From the NCBI GenBank assembly GCA_030950195.1, contig JAUZRS010000157.1, positions 1 to 33,360 on the forward strand: a stretch of DNA of 33,360 nucleotides. The letters run 5' to 3'. The position numbers and the translations under genes were made by a program. The notes under the pieces were generated by a model. That model worked only from the letters and a program-made list of their open reading frames with translations. It was not told the origin of the DNA and made no database searches. Shown here piece after piece: positions 14,287-23,344 of the stretch; position 1 is the stretch's first letter; each line of letters opens with the position of its first letter. Origin of the DNA: Gammaproteobacteria bacterium (GTDB lineage: Bacteria; Pseudomonadota; Gammaproteobacteria; JAUZRS01).

Positions 14287-16566
14287 CTATGAATCAGCGT
14301 TGTCGATTACGGCTTCTTTAAGCACTTCAATCGCCAACTTATCTCCCGCTAAGCTGATCTTGACGCGACCACCCTCAGTCAAACCACCAAACAGCAATTC
14401 GTTGGCCAGTGGTTTTTTAATGTGCTCTTGAATCACCCGCGCCATCGGTCTGGCACCCATTTTGGCATCAAAACCGTTTTCGGCCAGCCAATCACGCGCC
14501 GCTTCATCAATCGACAACAGAACGTGTTTCTGCTCCAGCTGCGCTTCCAGTTCAATAATAAACTTGTCCACCACATGGCTGATGGTGCGACGATCCAAAC
14601 TTCTGAACTGAATGATCGAATCCAAACGGTTGCGGAACTCCGGTGAAAAACTGCGTTTGATGATCTCCAAGCCGTCCGTCGAGTGATCCTGCTGCATAAA
14701 ACCCATTGTTGAACGACTGATCGCCTGCGCACCGGCGTTGGTGGTCATGACCAAAATGATGTTGCGAAAATCCGACTCACGACCGTTGTTGTCGGTCAAG
14801 GTACCGTGATCCATCACCTGCAACAGCAGATTAAAGACATCGGGGTGGGCTTTTTCCACTTCATCCAATAACAACACCGCATGAGGATGTTTAATCACTG
14901 CTTCGGTCAACAGACCCCCTTGATCGTAACCAACGTAACCGGGAGGTGCGCCAATCAAACGTGAAACCGTATGGGCTTCCATGTACTCAGACATATCAAA
15001 GCGAATCAACTCAATGCCCAGTACTTTTGAGAGCTGACGGGTAACTTCGGTTTTACCCACACCGGTAGGACCTGCAAAGAGGAAGTTAGCCACCGGTTTG
15101 TCTTCGTTACCCAAACCTGAACGAGACATTTTGATTGAAGAAGCCAACGCCGAAATCGCTTCATCCTGACCAAATACCAGCATTTTCAAGTCCCGCTCCA
15201 AGGTTTCCAAGACTTTCAAATCCGACGAGGAGACTGTTTTCGCTGGAATGCGGGCAATCTTGGCAATAATGGCCTCAATCTCCTCCACATCAATGCGTTT
15301 TTTGCGCGACTCCAAGGTCTGTAAACGCTGATACGCACCCGCTTCATCAATCACGTCAATGGCTTTGTCGGGCAAACGACGGTCATTGATGTATTTGCTC
15401 GACAGCTCCACCGCCGACACCAAAGCAGGGTTGCTGTATTCAATCTCATGAAACGCTTCAAAGCGGCTTTTAAGGCCGTGCAAAATTTTGATGGTCTCTT
15501 CTTCAGTGGGTTCAGGCACATCAATTTTCTGAAAGCGACGCGCAAGCGCGTGATCTTTCTCAAAAATGCCACGATATTCTTGGTACGTCGTCGAGCCAAT
15601 GCACTTCAACTCACCGCTGGCCAACATCGGTTTGATCAGATTGGAGGCATCCATCACCCCACCGGAAGCAGAGCCAGCACCGATGATGGTGTGAATTTCA
15701 TCAATAAAGAGAATTGCGCCGGGTTCACGTTTCAGTTGAGTCAAAATTCCTTTGAGTCGTTTTTCAAAATCACCGCGATACTTGGTACCGGCGACCAAAG
15801 AGCCCAGATCCAGCGAATAAATTTTCGCATCGGAAAGCACATCAGGCACTTCACCATCAACGATTTTTTTCGCCAAACCTTCCGCAATGGCCGTTTTACC
15901 CACCCCTGCTTCGCCCACCAGCAGCGGGTTGTTTTTACGTCGCCGACAGAGCACCTGAGTGGCGCGCTCCAACTCCTCTTCACGACCGATGAGAGGATCA
16001 ATTTTGCCCTGCTCGGCTTTTTTATTCAGCAAGGTAGCAAATTTTTCCAGAGGAGAGGCTTCACGGGGTTTTTCACTGCTCTCGGCACTGGGCATTGGTT
16101 CACCTTCACCTTCTACCCCATTTTCATCTTCGGAAATTTTTGAGATGCCGTGCGAGATGTAATTCACCACATCCAAGCGACTGACGTTCTGTTCACCGAG
16201 AACATAGACTGCGTGAGATTCCTGCTCACCAAAGATGGCCACCAGAGCGTTCGCGCCCAAGACCTCTTTGTTGCCAGAGGATTGCACATGAAACACCGCC
16301 CGTTGCAAAACACGCTGAAAACCCAAGGTCGGTTGGGTCTCGCGGCTGTCATTGGCATCCAGCAATGGGGTGTTTTCATCAATAAACACCACCAACTCGC
16401 GGCGTAGATTTTCAATTACCGCACCACAGGCCAGCAACACACCGGAAGCCGAAGTGTTATCCAACAGCGACAACAACAGGTGCTCCACCGTCATAAATTC
16501 ATAACGTTTTTCACGGGCTTCTTTAAAGGCTTTGTTTAACGTCTGTTCCAGATCTTTGCTTAACAT
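14287..16566 (-). CDS. clpA: ATP-dependent Clp protease ATP-binding subunit ClpA
   Basis: 759 residues, the normal ClpA length. An N-terminal Clp repeat domain (1-145, which docks ClpS) is followed by an acidic linker (~146-170). The first AAA+ module has Walker A GEAGVGKT (218-225) and [17 protein letters not shown]. The second has Walker [11 protein letters not shown] near residue 500 and [12 protein letters not shown]. The STMGFMQQ stretch corresponds to the ClpP-docking IGL/F loop. ClpA unfolds substrates and feeds them to ClpP. The ATG at 16566 has aagggga upstream. clpS lies 24 bases upstream on the same strand, the conserved clpS-clpA operon. Confidence 0.98.
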   Translation of the reverse strand: MLSKDLEQTLNKAFKEAREKRYEFMTVEHLLLSLLDNTSASGVLLACGAVIENLRRELVVFIDENTPLLDANDSRETQPTLGFQRVLQRAVFHVQSSGNKEVLGANALVAIFGEQESHAVYVLGEQNVSRLDVVNYISHGISKISEDENGVEGEGEPMPSAESSEKPREASPLEKFATLLNKKAEQGKIDPLIGREEELERATQVLCRRRKNNPLLVGEAGVGKTAIAEGLAKKIVDGEVPDVLSDAKIYSLDLGSLVAGTKYRGDFEKRLKGILTQLKREPGAILFIDEIHTIIGAGSASGGVMDASNLIKPMLASGELKCIGSTTYQEYRGIFEKDHALARRFQKIDVPEPTEEETIKILHGLKSRFEAFHEIEYSNPALVSAVELSSKYINDRRLPDKAIDVIDEAGAYQRLQTLESRKKRIDVEEIEAIIAKIARIPAKTVSSSDLKVLETLERDLKMLVFGQDEAISALASSIKMSRSGLGNEDKPVANFLFAGPTGVGKTEVTRQLSKVLGIELIRFDMSEYMEAHTVSRLIGAPPGYVGYDQGGLLTEAVIKHPHAVLLLDEVEKAHPDVFNLLLQVMDHGTLTDNNGRESDFRNIILVMTTNAGAQAISRSTMGFMQQDHSTDGLEIIKRSFSPEFRNRLDSIIQFRSLDRRTISHVVDKFIIELEAQLEQKHVLLSIDEAARDWLAENGFDAKMGARPMARVIQEHIKKPLANELLFGGLTEGGRVKISLAGDKLAIEVLKEAVIDNADS

Positions 16567-16590
16567 GACATCCCCTTCGAATTTATGAGC

Positions 16591-16908
16591 TTACGCCTCT
16601 TCCATTTCGCACAACAACGGGTGTTGTCTGTCCTGTGCACAACGGTTGACCTGCGCGACCTTGGTCTCTGCAACATCCTTACTAAAGACCCCACAAACAC
16701 CTTTACCACGAGTATGCACATGCAACATCACTTGTGTTGCTTGCTCTCGCCCCATGGAGAAAAAAGACTCCAATACTTCGACAACAAACTCCATTGGAGT
16801 GTAGTCATCGTTTACTAAAACCACCTGAAAAAGCGGTGGTTTTTTTAACTTTGGCTTTTCCTGTTCAACGACAGCGCCAAAATCATCGTTTTCTTCTTGA
16901 TTACTCAT
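16591..16908 (-). CDS. clpS: ClpS adaptor protein
   Basis: 105 residues. It matches E. coli ClpS through [14 protein letters not shown]-type sequence (here [14 protein letters not shown]), [27 protein letters not shown] and HPLLCEME. ClpS binds the ClpA N-domain and delivers N-degron substrates; the [10 protein letters not shown] stretch forms the pocket for the N-terminal residue. The N-terminal ~20 residues are the expected flexible acidic extension. First gene of the clpS-clpA operon. The upstream region (16909-17103) contains an AT-rich inverted repeat, attatt-aac-aataat at 16977-16991. Confidence 0.97.
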   Translation of the reverse strand: MSNQEENDDFGAVVEQEKPKLKKPPLFQVVLVNDDYTPMEFVVEVLESFFSMGREQATQVMLHVHTRGKGVCGVFSKDVAETKVAQVNRCAQDRQHPLLCEMEEA

Positions 16909-17103
16909 GGTTACTGTTCTAGCCCCAACGAGTCCAATTCAGTGAATGGATCAAACCACCCTACTCTAAGACCAAGATTATTAACAATAATTTCTTAGAC
17001 AAAAGTATAAAACAGCCGAACGGACAACAGTGTGAAATAAAAGGAGGGATTACTGAAAAGGCAAGAACCTGCGATGCAAGTTACTTACCTCAAAAGAGAC
17101 AAA

Positions 17104-18360
17104 CTACATGTTGTCGATCATCACATCGCCAAACGCAGAGCAGGACATCAAACTCGCACCGTCCATCAGGCGCTCAAAATCGTAAGTAACCTGTTTAGAC
17201 GCAATCGCACCTTCCATGCCTTTGATGATCAGATCAGCGGCTTCGTTCCAACCCAGATGGCGCAGCATCATCTCACCAGAAAGGATCAAGGAGCCGGGGT
17301 TAACCTTGTTTTGGGCAGCGTACTTAGGCGCGGTGCCGTGGGTCGCTTCAAACATGGCGATGGTATCGGACAGATTCGCCCCTGGCGCAATGCCAATACC
17401 GCCCACTTGCGCGGCCAAGGCATCGGAAACGTAATCGCCGTTCAGATTCAAGGTGGCGATCACATCGTATTCCGCCGGACGCAGCAAAATCTGCTGCAAA
17501 AAGGCATCGGCGATCACATCCTTAACCACAATCTCTTTGCCGCTGTTGGGGTTTTTAAAGCGGCACCACGGGCCGCCATCAATTTCAACAGCGCCGAACT
17601 CAGATTGAGCCAACTCGTAACCCCACGCTTTGAAACCGCCTTCAGTGAACTTCATGATGTTGCCCTTATGAACCAAGGTCACAGAGTCACGATCATTGTC
17701 GATGGCGTACTGGATGGCTTTACGCACCAGACGTTGAGTACCTTGTTTAGAGACCGGTTTAACGCCGATGCCTGAGGTTTCAGGGAAACGAATTTTGCTT
17801 ACGCCCATCTCATTGATGAAGAAGTCGATGACTTTTTTCACATCATCAGAGCCAGCTTCCCACTCGATGCCCGCATAGATGTCTTCCGAGTTTTCACGGA
17901 AAATCACCATATTGGTCAATTCGGGGTTTTTCAACGGGCTGGGGGTACCGGTGTAATAACGCACCGGACGCAGGCAAACGTAGAGATCCAGCATCTGGCG
18001 CAGAGCCACGTTCAGAGAACGCATTCCGCCACCGATGGGGGTGGTCAGTGGCCCTTTGATGGAGACAACAAACTCTTTAACCGCTGCCAAGGTCTCTTCA
18101 GGCAACCAGACATCGCCGCCGTAGAGGTTATTGGCCTTTTCACCGGCAAAAATTTCCATCCAAGCCAAGGAACGTTCGCCGCCGTAGGCTTTCTCCACCG
18201 CCGTATCGAGCACCTTTTTCATCACCGGAGTGATGTCAACGCCGATGCCATCACCTTCAATGAAGGGAATCACCGGACAGTTAGGAACCGTCAAGCTGTT
18301 GTCTGTGTTTACTGTAATGGTCTCCCCAACGGAAGGAACTTGAATCTTATCGTATGCCAT
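17104..18360 (-). CDS. icd: Isocitrate dehydrogenase (NADP)
   Basis: 418 residues, the E. coli-type dimeric enzyme converting isocitrate to 2-oxoglutarate and CO2 with NADP in the TCA cycle. [13 protein letters not shown] is the N-terminal family motif. [19 protein letters not shown] carries Ser115, the counterpart of the serine phosphorylated by AceK in E. coli. Substrate and cofactor segments follow: [17 protein letters not shown], then [10 protein letters not shown]. The ATG at 18360 gives the usual MAYDKIQVP-like N-terminus. It is preceded by a likely promoter with a consensus -10 at 18392-18397. The clpS-clpA genes follow downstream on the same strand with a 195-base gap. Confidence 0.98.
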   Translation of the reverse strand: MAYDKIQVPSVGETITVNTDNSLTVPNCPVIPFIEGDGIGVDITPVMKKVLDTAVEKAYGGERSLAWMEIFAGEKANNLYGGDVWLPEETLAAVKEFVVSIKGPLTTPIGGGMRSLNVALRQMLDLYVCLRPVRYYTGTPSPLKNPELTNMVIFRENSEDIYAGIEWEAGSDDVKKVIDFFINEMGVSKIRFPETSGIGVKPVSKQGTQRLVRKAIQYAIDNDRDSVTLVHKGNIMKFTEGGFKAWGYELAQSEFGAVEIDGGPWCRFKNPNSGKEIVVKDVIADAFLQQILLRPAEYDVIATLNLNGDYVSDALAAQVGGIGIAPGANLSDTIAMFEATHGTAPKYAAQNKVNPGSLILSGEMMLRHLGWNEAADLIIKGMEGAIASKQVTYDFERLMDGASLMSCSAFGDVMIDNM

Positions 18361-18391
18361 GAAACTGCCTCGTAGTGATCGTTAGAGCGCG

Positions 18392-18422
18392 ATTATACGG
18401 AGCTTGACGGCGCTGCGCCATC
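18392..18422 (-). promoter_or_regulatory. Probable icd promoter overlapping a hairpin
   Basis: On the minus strand a perfect tataat lies at 18397-18392, 31 bases before the icd start, with a GC-rich segment (cgcgctc) after it. The -35 position has no good consensus (tggcgc at 18420-18415). That area is instead covered by a hairpin, gatggcg-cag-cgccgtc (18422-18406). The hairpin could be the weak terminator of the preceding gene or an activator site. Confidence 0.55.
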
Positions 18423-18449
18423 GGCCATTCTTTTCATCCCAAAACAGAC

Positions 18450-18998
18450 CTACACCCCGCACCACTGGCGCTCACAAGGCACGCCGTCGTTATTGCCGTC
18501 GATGGTGGTATTCGGGCAGTTATTCAGATAGAAGGTGGCCTCGGCACAAGAGGTCATCTCTGAGCAGGTGGTTTTCCCCTGACAACCGTAGAGGAAAAAT
18601 TCATACAAATTTTTCATCATCGCCGTGCTCACAAAATGTTTACCACTCACGCTGCCACAGGCGCTGTTATCGCTCTGATAAACACTCTGCAACCCCGCGC
18701 TGTCGGTGATAGTGGCGGTGTAAGTGGTTCCATCGGTGATGCAGCTCAAGTTCAACGTGGTCTCCTGCATTTTTGCCAAGTGCACCGCCGCTTCGGTGCT
18801 GAGCATGGCACGGTCGTAATCAAACACCGCACTGGGAGCCAATGCATTACCCCCGTTTTGACGCATCACCACCTTCTGGCTGCTGGCGCTCCAAATGGGA
18901 TCACCGCAGTTAAGACAGACCGCCTCATTGGGTTCACTGCACGCACTCAAAACAAAGGCGACGGGGATAAAAAAGCACAACGGCATGACTCTATTCAT
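18450..18998 (-). CDS. Secreted lipoprotein with C-terminal Excalibur-like Ca-binding motif
   Basis: 182 residues. The lipoprotein signal is MNRVMPLCFFIPVAFVLSAC with Cys20 as the lipidation site. The mature part is Cys-rich, with further Cys at 28, 31, 86, 114, 139, 145, 151, 161, 175 and 180 suggesting disulfides. Residues 151-181 (CAEATFYLNNCP, then DGNNDGVPCE and WC) match the Excalibur domain pattern (PF05901, DxDxDGxxCE), an EF-hand-like calcium-binding motif usually found on extracellular proteins. The middle region is not recognised. It starts only 20 bases after the ruvB stop on the same strand, so it is probably co-transcribed with yebC-ruvCAB although the function looks unrelated. 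Role unknown. Confidence 0.8.
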   Translation of the reverse strand: MNRVMPLCFFIPVAFVLSACSEPNEAVCLNCGDPIWSASSQKVVMRQNGGNALAPSAVFDYDRAMLSTEAAVHLAKMQETTLNLSCITDGTTYTATITDSAGLQSVYQSDNSACGSVSGKHFVSTAMMKNLYEFFLYGCQGKTTCSEMTSCAEATFYLNNCPNTTIDGNNDGVPCERQWCGV

Positions 18999-19018
18999 AA
19001 CAACTTTCTCGGTAAAAA

Positions 19019-20029
19019 TTAAGATTGATCGGTTTTAGGCGCTGTAATGCCAAAATGCTGATACGTATTGGCCGTCACAATCCGCCCTCTTGGGGTTCGC
19101 ATCAAAAACCCCTGCTGAATCAAATAAGGTTCAATCACATCTTCAATGGTGCCGCTCTCCTCACCGATGGCGGCGGCGATGTTATCCAACCCCACCGGTC
19201 CGCCGTCAAACTTCTCCATCATGGCGTAGAGCAGCTTGTGATCCATGCCATCGAGACCGTGTGAATCAACGCTCAACATATTCAACGCCTGATCAGCGAC
19301 CGCTTTATTCACCGCCCCATCGGCTTTCACTTGGGCGTAATCCCGCACTCGGCGCAGCAGACGGTTGGCGATGCGCGGGGTACCTCTGGCACGACGTGCC
19401 ACCTCCAGCGCCCCCTCTTCATCCATTGGCACACCGAGAATCTCCGCCGAACGCCGCACAATGGAACTCAACTCCGCCACGCTGTAAAACTCCAGCCGCT
19501 GCACAATGCCAAAACGATCCCGCAACGGCGAAGTCAACAACCCCGCTCGCGTGGTCGCCCCCACCAGCGTAAAGGGAGGAAGATCGAGCTTAATCGAACG
19601 CGCCGCAGGCCCTTCACCGATCATAATATCGAGCTGATAATCCTCCAACGCCGGATAAAGCACCTCCTCCACCGTGGGAGAGAGGCGATGAATCTCATCA
19701 ATAAAGAGCACGTCGTGCTCTTCCAAATTGGTCAACAGCGCCGCCACATCCCCCGGCCGCTCCAACACCGGCCCCGAGGTGTGACGAATATTGACCTCCA
19801 TCTCATTGGCAATGATGTTCGCCAAGGTCGTTTTACCCAGACCTGGCGGGCCAAAGATCAGCACATGATCCAAGGCCTCACTGCGCCCACGCGCCGCTTC
19901 GATAAAGATCCCCAACTGCTCATGCACCGCCGGTTGGCCGATGTAATCTACCAAACGTTTCGGGCGAATGGCACGGTCTTGCTCCTCAGACTCCTGCGCC
20001 TGACCGCTGATGATGCGTTCTTCGTTCAT
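19019..20029 (-). CDS. ruvB: Holliday junction branch migration ATPase RuvB
   Basis: 336 residues, typical RuvB length. It opens with the RuvB hallmark [20 protein letters not shown], followed by Walker A GPPGLGKT (60-67), Walker [12 protein letters not shown], the [22 protein letters not shown] segment containing sensor 1, and RTPRGRIVT in the C-terminal winged helix. RuvB hexamers drive branch migration with RuvA during recombination and replication-fork repair. aagga lies before the ATG at 20029. The gene starts nine bases after the ruvA stop. Confidence 0.98.
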   Translation of the reverse strand: MNEERIISGQAQESEEQDRAIRPKRLVDYIGQPAVHEQLGIFIEAARGRSEALDHVLIFGPPGLGKTTLANIIANEMEVNIRHTSGPVLERPGDVAALLTNLEEHDVLFIDEIHRLSPTVEEVLYPALEDYQLDIMIGEGPAARSIKLDLPPFTLVGATTRAGLLTSPLRDRFGIVQRLEFYSVAELSSIVRRSAEILGVPMDEEGALEVARRARGTPRIANRLLRRVRDYAQVKADGAVNKAVADQALNMLSVDSHGLDGMDHKLLYAMMEKFDGGPVGLDNIAAAIGEESGTIEDVIEPYLIQQGFLMRTPRGRIVTANTYQHFGITAPKTDQS

Positions 20030-20038
20030 CTCGATTCC

Positions 20039-20644
20039 TTAACCCAGCGACGCTTTCAAGGCTTGGCGAATGATCTCTTCGGTGGTCAAACCCTCAGCGG
20101 CGCATTTTTTCACCATCTTCTCCGCCTCCGTGGCTTTGTAGCCCAGCCCCAACAACGCACTGATCGCCTGCTCAGCCGCGCTCTCTGCGGGGCGATTGAG
20201 CACCGCGCTTCCCTCTTGCAATAAGGTTACGTCTTTCAGTTCTTTATCCAGCCGGTCGCGCATCTCAACGATCAGCCGCTCAGCGGTCTTTTTGCCGATG
20301 CCCGGCAGGCGCACCAAACTTTTCACATCCCCTTGGCGAATGCAGCGCGCAAACTCCTCACTGCTGCTGCCGGACAAAATCGCTAAACCCAATTTCGCCC
20401 CCACACCACTGGTCTTGATCAAAGCACGAAACAGACGGCGTTCGCCCTCAGTGGCAAAACCGTACAACAACTGCGCGTCTTCCCGCACCAGCATGTGAAT
20501 CTGCAAAATCACCTCGCTGCCCACAATCGGCAACTCGTAGAAGGTGGACATGGGCGCTTCCACGGCGTACCCCACACCGCCCACTTCCAACAGCAGTTGT
20601 GGCGGGTTTTTCTCCAGCAAGGTGCCTCTTAAACGAGCGATCAT
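20039..20644 (-). CDS. ruvA: Holliday junction DNA helicase subunit RuvA
   Basis: 201 residues starting [15 protein letters not shown], the usual RuvA N-terminus. The OB-fold domain spans ~1-63. Two helix-hairpin-helix motifs follow ([21 protein letters not shown] and [19 protein letters not shown]). The C-terminal RuvB-binding domain spans ~150-201 ([16 protein letters not shown]). The start at 20644 is preferred over the ATG at 20650: ggag lies six bases before it, and its ATG overlaps the ruvC stop as atga. RuvA binds four-way junctions and loads RuvB. Confidence 0.98.
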   Translation of the reverse strand: MIARLRGTLLEKNPPQLLLEVGGVGYAVEAPMSTFYELPIVGSEVILQIHMLVREDAQLLYGFATEGERRLFRALIKTSGVGAKLGLAILSGSSSEEFARCIRQGDVKSLVRLPGIGKKTAERLIVEMRDRLDKELKDVTLLQEGSAVLNRPAESAAEQAISALLGLGYKATEAEKMVKKCAAEGLTTEEIIRQALKASLG

Positions 20645-21177
20645 CTCCATCTCCTACTGCGGCGTTTACGGGTTGGAACGTGCAGCGGACGGTTGCGACT
20701 GTGGGCGTGACAAATCGCCACCCCCAACGCATCCGCCGCATCCTCTTGTAGAGGTGGCTCAAGGTTCAGCAACAGACCCACCATGTGCTGCATCTGCGCC
20801 TTGTCGGCAGCCCCGCTGCCCACCACCGCCAGCTTGACCATTTTGGGGGTGTACTCAAACACCGGCAAGCCAGCAGCCACCCCAGCACAGATGGCCGCAC
20901 CACGGGCTTGCCCTAACTTCAATGCCGACATGGCGTTGTTGCTGACAAACACCTGCTCCACCGCCATTTCGTCCGGCTGCCACTGTTGAATTAATTCAGT
21001 GAGCAATTGGAAAATTTTACCCAAACGCGGCGGCAATTCACCGCTGCCCAAGGCAAGGTGGCCGTGATCCAGATGCTGGCTCTTAACCCCATCGCTCTCT
21101 AAAAAACCGTAGCCGGTTTTCACCGAACCGGGGTCAATACCAAGAATGCGAACGAGTTTGCGAGGTTCAAAGGGCAT
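20641..21177 (-). CDS. ruvC: Holliday junction resolvase RuvC
   Basis: 178 residues. [15 protein letters not shown] carries the first catalytic Asp (D14), VEQVFVSNN the catalytic Glu, and the [14 protein letters not shown] segment the last acidic residues of the RNase H-like active site. RuvC cleaves Holliday junctions moved by RuvAB. The tail is Arg-rich (RKRRSRRWR). The ATG at 21177 directly follows the yebC stop (taa then atg) and the stop overlaps ruvA by four bases, so translation across yebC-ruvC-ruvA is probably coupled. Confidence 0.98.
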   Translation of the reverse strand: MPFEPRKLVRILGIDPGSVKTGYGFLESDGVKSQHLDHGHLALGSGELPPRLGKIFQLLTELIQQWQPDEMAVEQVFVSNNAMSALKLGQARGAAICAGVAAGLPVFEYTPKMVKLAVVGSGAADKAQMQHMVGLLLNLEPPLQEDAADALGVAICHAHSRNRPLHVPTRKRRSRRWR

Positions 21178-21918
21178 TTAAGCCTGCATCGCCTCATCGG
21201 GAATATTGGCGTTGCTGTAGACGTTCTGCACATCGTCCAGATCCTCCAACACATCCAACATGCGCAGCATCTTAATCCCTTGTTCCAGATCAAGATCCAC
21301 TTCCGTAGCCGCTTTCATGGTCACATCGCTGTTGTCCGGCTCAAAACCGGCAGCGATCATCGCCTCTTTGACGTTGACAAACTCATCGGCGCTGGTGAGC
21401 ACATCAATGGAGCCGTCATCGTGGCTCTCGACATCATCAGCCTCAGCTTCCAAAGCCGCCTCCATAATCGCATCTTCGTCTTTGCCCGGCGCGTAACTGA
21501 GAATGCCCAGCTTGGTGAAAATATACGCCACCGAACCTTCCGTACCCATATTGCCACCGTATTTATTGAAGGCGTGACGCACCTCAGCTACGCTGCGATT
21601 GCGATTGTCCGTCATGCAGTCCACCATAATCGCCACTCCGTTTGGGCCGTAACCTTCATAACGGATCTCATCGTAAACCACATCTTCCAATTCACCGGCA
21701 CCGCGTTTGACCGCACGATCAATGGTGTCTTTGGACATATTTGAGCCGAGGGCCTTGTCCACTGCCAAGCGCAAACGCGGATTGGAGCTCATGTCAGAAC
21801 CGCCCATGCGCGAAGCAACGGTAATTTCACGGATGAACTTGGTGAAAATTTTGCCACGTTTGGCATCTTGAGCGCCTTTACGGTGCTGGATATTTGCCCA
21901 CTTACTGTGTCCGGCCAT
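21178..21918 (-). CDS. yebC: YebC/PmpR (TACO1) family protein
   Basis: 246 residues starting [20 protein letters not shown], the invariant YebC N-terminus; a longer frame to 21972 is rejected for this reason and because gagg lies just before this ATG. Other conserved stretches: [55 protein letters not shown] and GSVAYIF. The family acts as DNA-binding transcription regulator and/or as a translation factor relieving ribosome stalling at proline runs; which applies here is unknown. It heads the yebC-ruvC-ruvA-ruvB operon as in many gammaproteobacteria. Confidence 0.97.
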   Translation of the reverse strand: MAGHSKWANIQHRKGAQDAKRGKIFTKFIREITVASRMGGSDMSSNPRLRLAVDKALGSNMSKDTIDRAVKRGAGELEDVVYDEIRYEGYGPNGVAIMVDCMTDNRNRSVAEVRHAFNKYGGNMGTEGSVAYIFTKLGILSYAPGKDEDAIMEAALEAEADDVESHDDGSIDVLTSADEFVNVKEAMIAAGFEPDNSDVTMKAATEVDLDLEQGIKMLRMLDVLEDLDDVQNVYSNANIPDEAMQA

Positions 21919-22017
21919 GATTAACCTCGTCTGTTTTCGAAGTGCTGTAAAAAGTGGGGGCGATTTTAGCATTACCGCTCACTGGCGGGTATGTTTGAAA
22001 GAAATGAAAATGAGTGC

Positions 22018-22052
22018 TTGACCTGAGGCTGGAAGTCGCTAAAATGCCGCGC
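22018..22052 (+). promoter_or_regulatory. Stable-RNA type promoter of tRNA-Asp
   Basis: ttgacc (22018-22023) and taaaat (22040-22045) are separated by 16 bases and followed by a GC-rich discriminator, gccgcgc (22046-22052). That layout is typical of stringently controlled tRNA and rRNA promoters. Transcription would start near 22052, giving a leader of about 47 bases before the mature tRNA. Confidence 0.75.
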
Positions 22053-22098
22053 TCCAACGATCAACTTACATTCTTGTTTGTTTGATCATCTTACTGCT

Positions 22099-22175
22099 GG
22101 AGCGGTAGTTCAGTTGGTTAGAATACCGGCCTGTCACGCCGGGGGTCGCGGGTTCGAGTCCCGTCCGCTCCGCCA
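22099..22175 (+). tRNA. tRNA-Asp (anticodon GTC)
   Basis: A 77-base cloverleaf. The acceptor stem ggagcgg pairs with ccgctcc, followed by discriminator G and an encoded CCA (22173-22175). The D arm contains agttcagttggttaga. The anticodon stem ccggc/gccgg closes loop ctgtcac, with GTC at 22133-22135. The T loop is ttcgagt. It is a single tRNA and a short T-run (attttta) follows immediately. Confidence 0.99.
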
Positions 22176-22242
22176 TTTTTATTGTCGCATTCTGCGATAA
22201 AGCATCAAAAATCTCATAATCCTGTTTTGGTTTTTTCTCAGC

Positions 22243-23334
22243 TTAACCATACAAAGCAATGTTTTTTATCTGGGCAAAAACCCGCGTTCCAACTTTCAGC
22301 CGCAAACACACTTTGGCTTTCCGACTGACCTGAGCAAACAACGCTGTCCCTGCCAAATCCAAACGTAATAAAACCATGCCATTGGGTTGATCTAAAAGCG
22401 CAATGATCTGTGCCTTAAGCACATTGAGAACGGAAGTTTTACGCGGACAAACAAGGCTAATACTAACGTCACGGGCTTGAATACGCACACGCAAAGACTG
22501 GCCTATGGCAGACTTAACCTGCGGAATAAGCAACTCACCACCAGAAAAAACCACTTTAGTAAGAATAAAGGCCTCATCGTGTGCCACCACACCCACCTCC
22601 AGCAACACCCCTGCACCTTCTTGCTCTGAAATTGCCAAATCCAAACGCGCCAACATATCCGGCACATCACCAATTTCTGTCACTCGCCCCTCATCCATAG
22701 TCAAAAGTCGATCTGCCACATGTACAAGCTCTTCCACATCGTGGCCCACATACAGCACTGGAATATTTAAGTTCGTGTGCAGCGCCTCCAAATAGGGCAT
22801 TAACAGCGCCTTGCTCTCCAGATCCAAACCGGTCATCGGTTCGTCCATCAACAAAATGTGCGGTTGAATCATCAACGCTCGACCGATCACCACCCTGCGC
22901 TTCTCTTCTACGGTCAGCTGATGTGGATAGCGGCGCAGAATAGAACCGATACCCAACACCTCCACCACTCTCTTGAGGGTTTGGCGTTTTTGCTCTTCAT
23001 TATTACCCAGTGCTACCGAACGATAACCGTACTCTAAGTTTTCTCGCACCGGCATGTGCGGATGCAAACGCCCCTGACGATAGATGTAACCCAGTTGACG
23101 ACGGTGGGGGGGAATAAAAACGCCCCTTTCATCGTTCTGCCAACAAGTGCCATTAAGGCTAAAGAGGCCATTATTAGCCAACTCCAAACCGGCCATGCAA
23201 CGTAATAAAGTGGTTTTTCCAGCGCCAGAACGGCCAAACAGAGCGGTAATACCGCAACCAGGTAAGTGGGCATCAACGGAGAGGCGAAAACTGCCCCTCT
23301 CCAGATCAAAACGCGCCAAGATATCATCAGACAT
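22243..23334 (-). CDS. ModC-like molybdate transporter ATPase with altered signature motif
   Basis: 363 residues in the E. coli ModC layout: an ABC ATPase domain (1-~230) and a C-terminal molybdate-binding (Mop/TOBE) domain (~290-363, with SLRVRIQARDVSISL). Walker A is GRSGAGKT (34-41), Walker B LLMDE (161-165) and the H-loop His198. Two normally conserved sites differ. The LSGGE signature is LTVEE (140-144), and the Q-loop reads GYIYRQGRL, putting Arg86 where ModC has Gln. The start at 23334 is chosen over 23406 because it fits the family N-terminus and lies ten bases after the upstream response-regulator stop. No modA or modB is in the window. ATPase activity is doubtful; a regulatory role or a still-functional variant are both possible, so I withhold the symbol. 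Confidence 0.87.
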   Translation of the reverse strand: MSDDILARFDLERGSFRLSVDAHLPGCGITALFGRSGAGKTTLLRCMAGLELANNGLFSLNGTCWQNDERGVFIPPHRRQLGYIYRQGRLHPHMPVRENLEYGYRSVALGNNEEQKRQTLKRVVEVLGIGSILRRYPHQLTVEEKRRVVIGRALMIQPHILLMDEPMTGLDLESKALLMPYLEALHTNLNIPVLYVGHDVEELVHVADRLLTMDEGRVTEIGDVPDMLARLDLAISEQEGAGVLLEVGVVAHDEAFILTKVVFSGGELLIPQVKSAIGQSLRVRIQARDVSISLVCPRKTSVLNVLKAQIIALLDQPNGMVLLRLDLAGTALFAQVSRKAKVCLRLKVGTRVFAQIKNIALYG

Positions 23335-23344
23335 GCTTAAAGGC

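Noticed and set aside
15448-16143. Long plus-strand frame of 231 codons inside clpA
   Set aside because: It is antisense to the conserved AAA+ region of clpA and shows no domain or signal; it is a shadow frame.
17074-17775. Plus-strand frame starting in the clpS-icd gap
   Set aside because: It runs antisense through icd, has no recognisable family features, and its apparent start lies beside the icd stop.
19331-20224. Plus-strand frame of 297 codons across ruvB and ruvA
   Set aside because: It is antisense to ruvB and ruvA, Arg/His-rich without recognisable motifs and without a proper ribosome site.
22072-22243. Possible tRNA cluster or integration site at tRNA-Asp
   Set aside because: Only one tRNA is seen. 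No integrase, no repeated tRNA 3' end and no change in gene type follow it.
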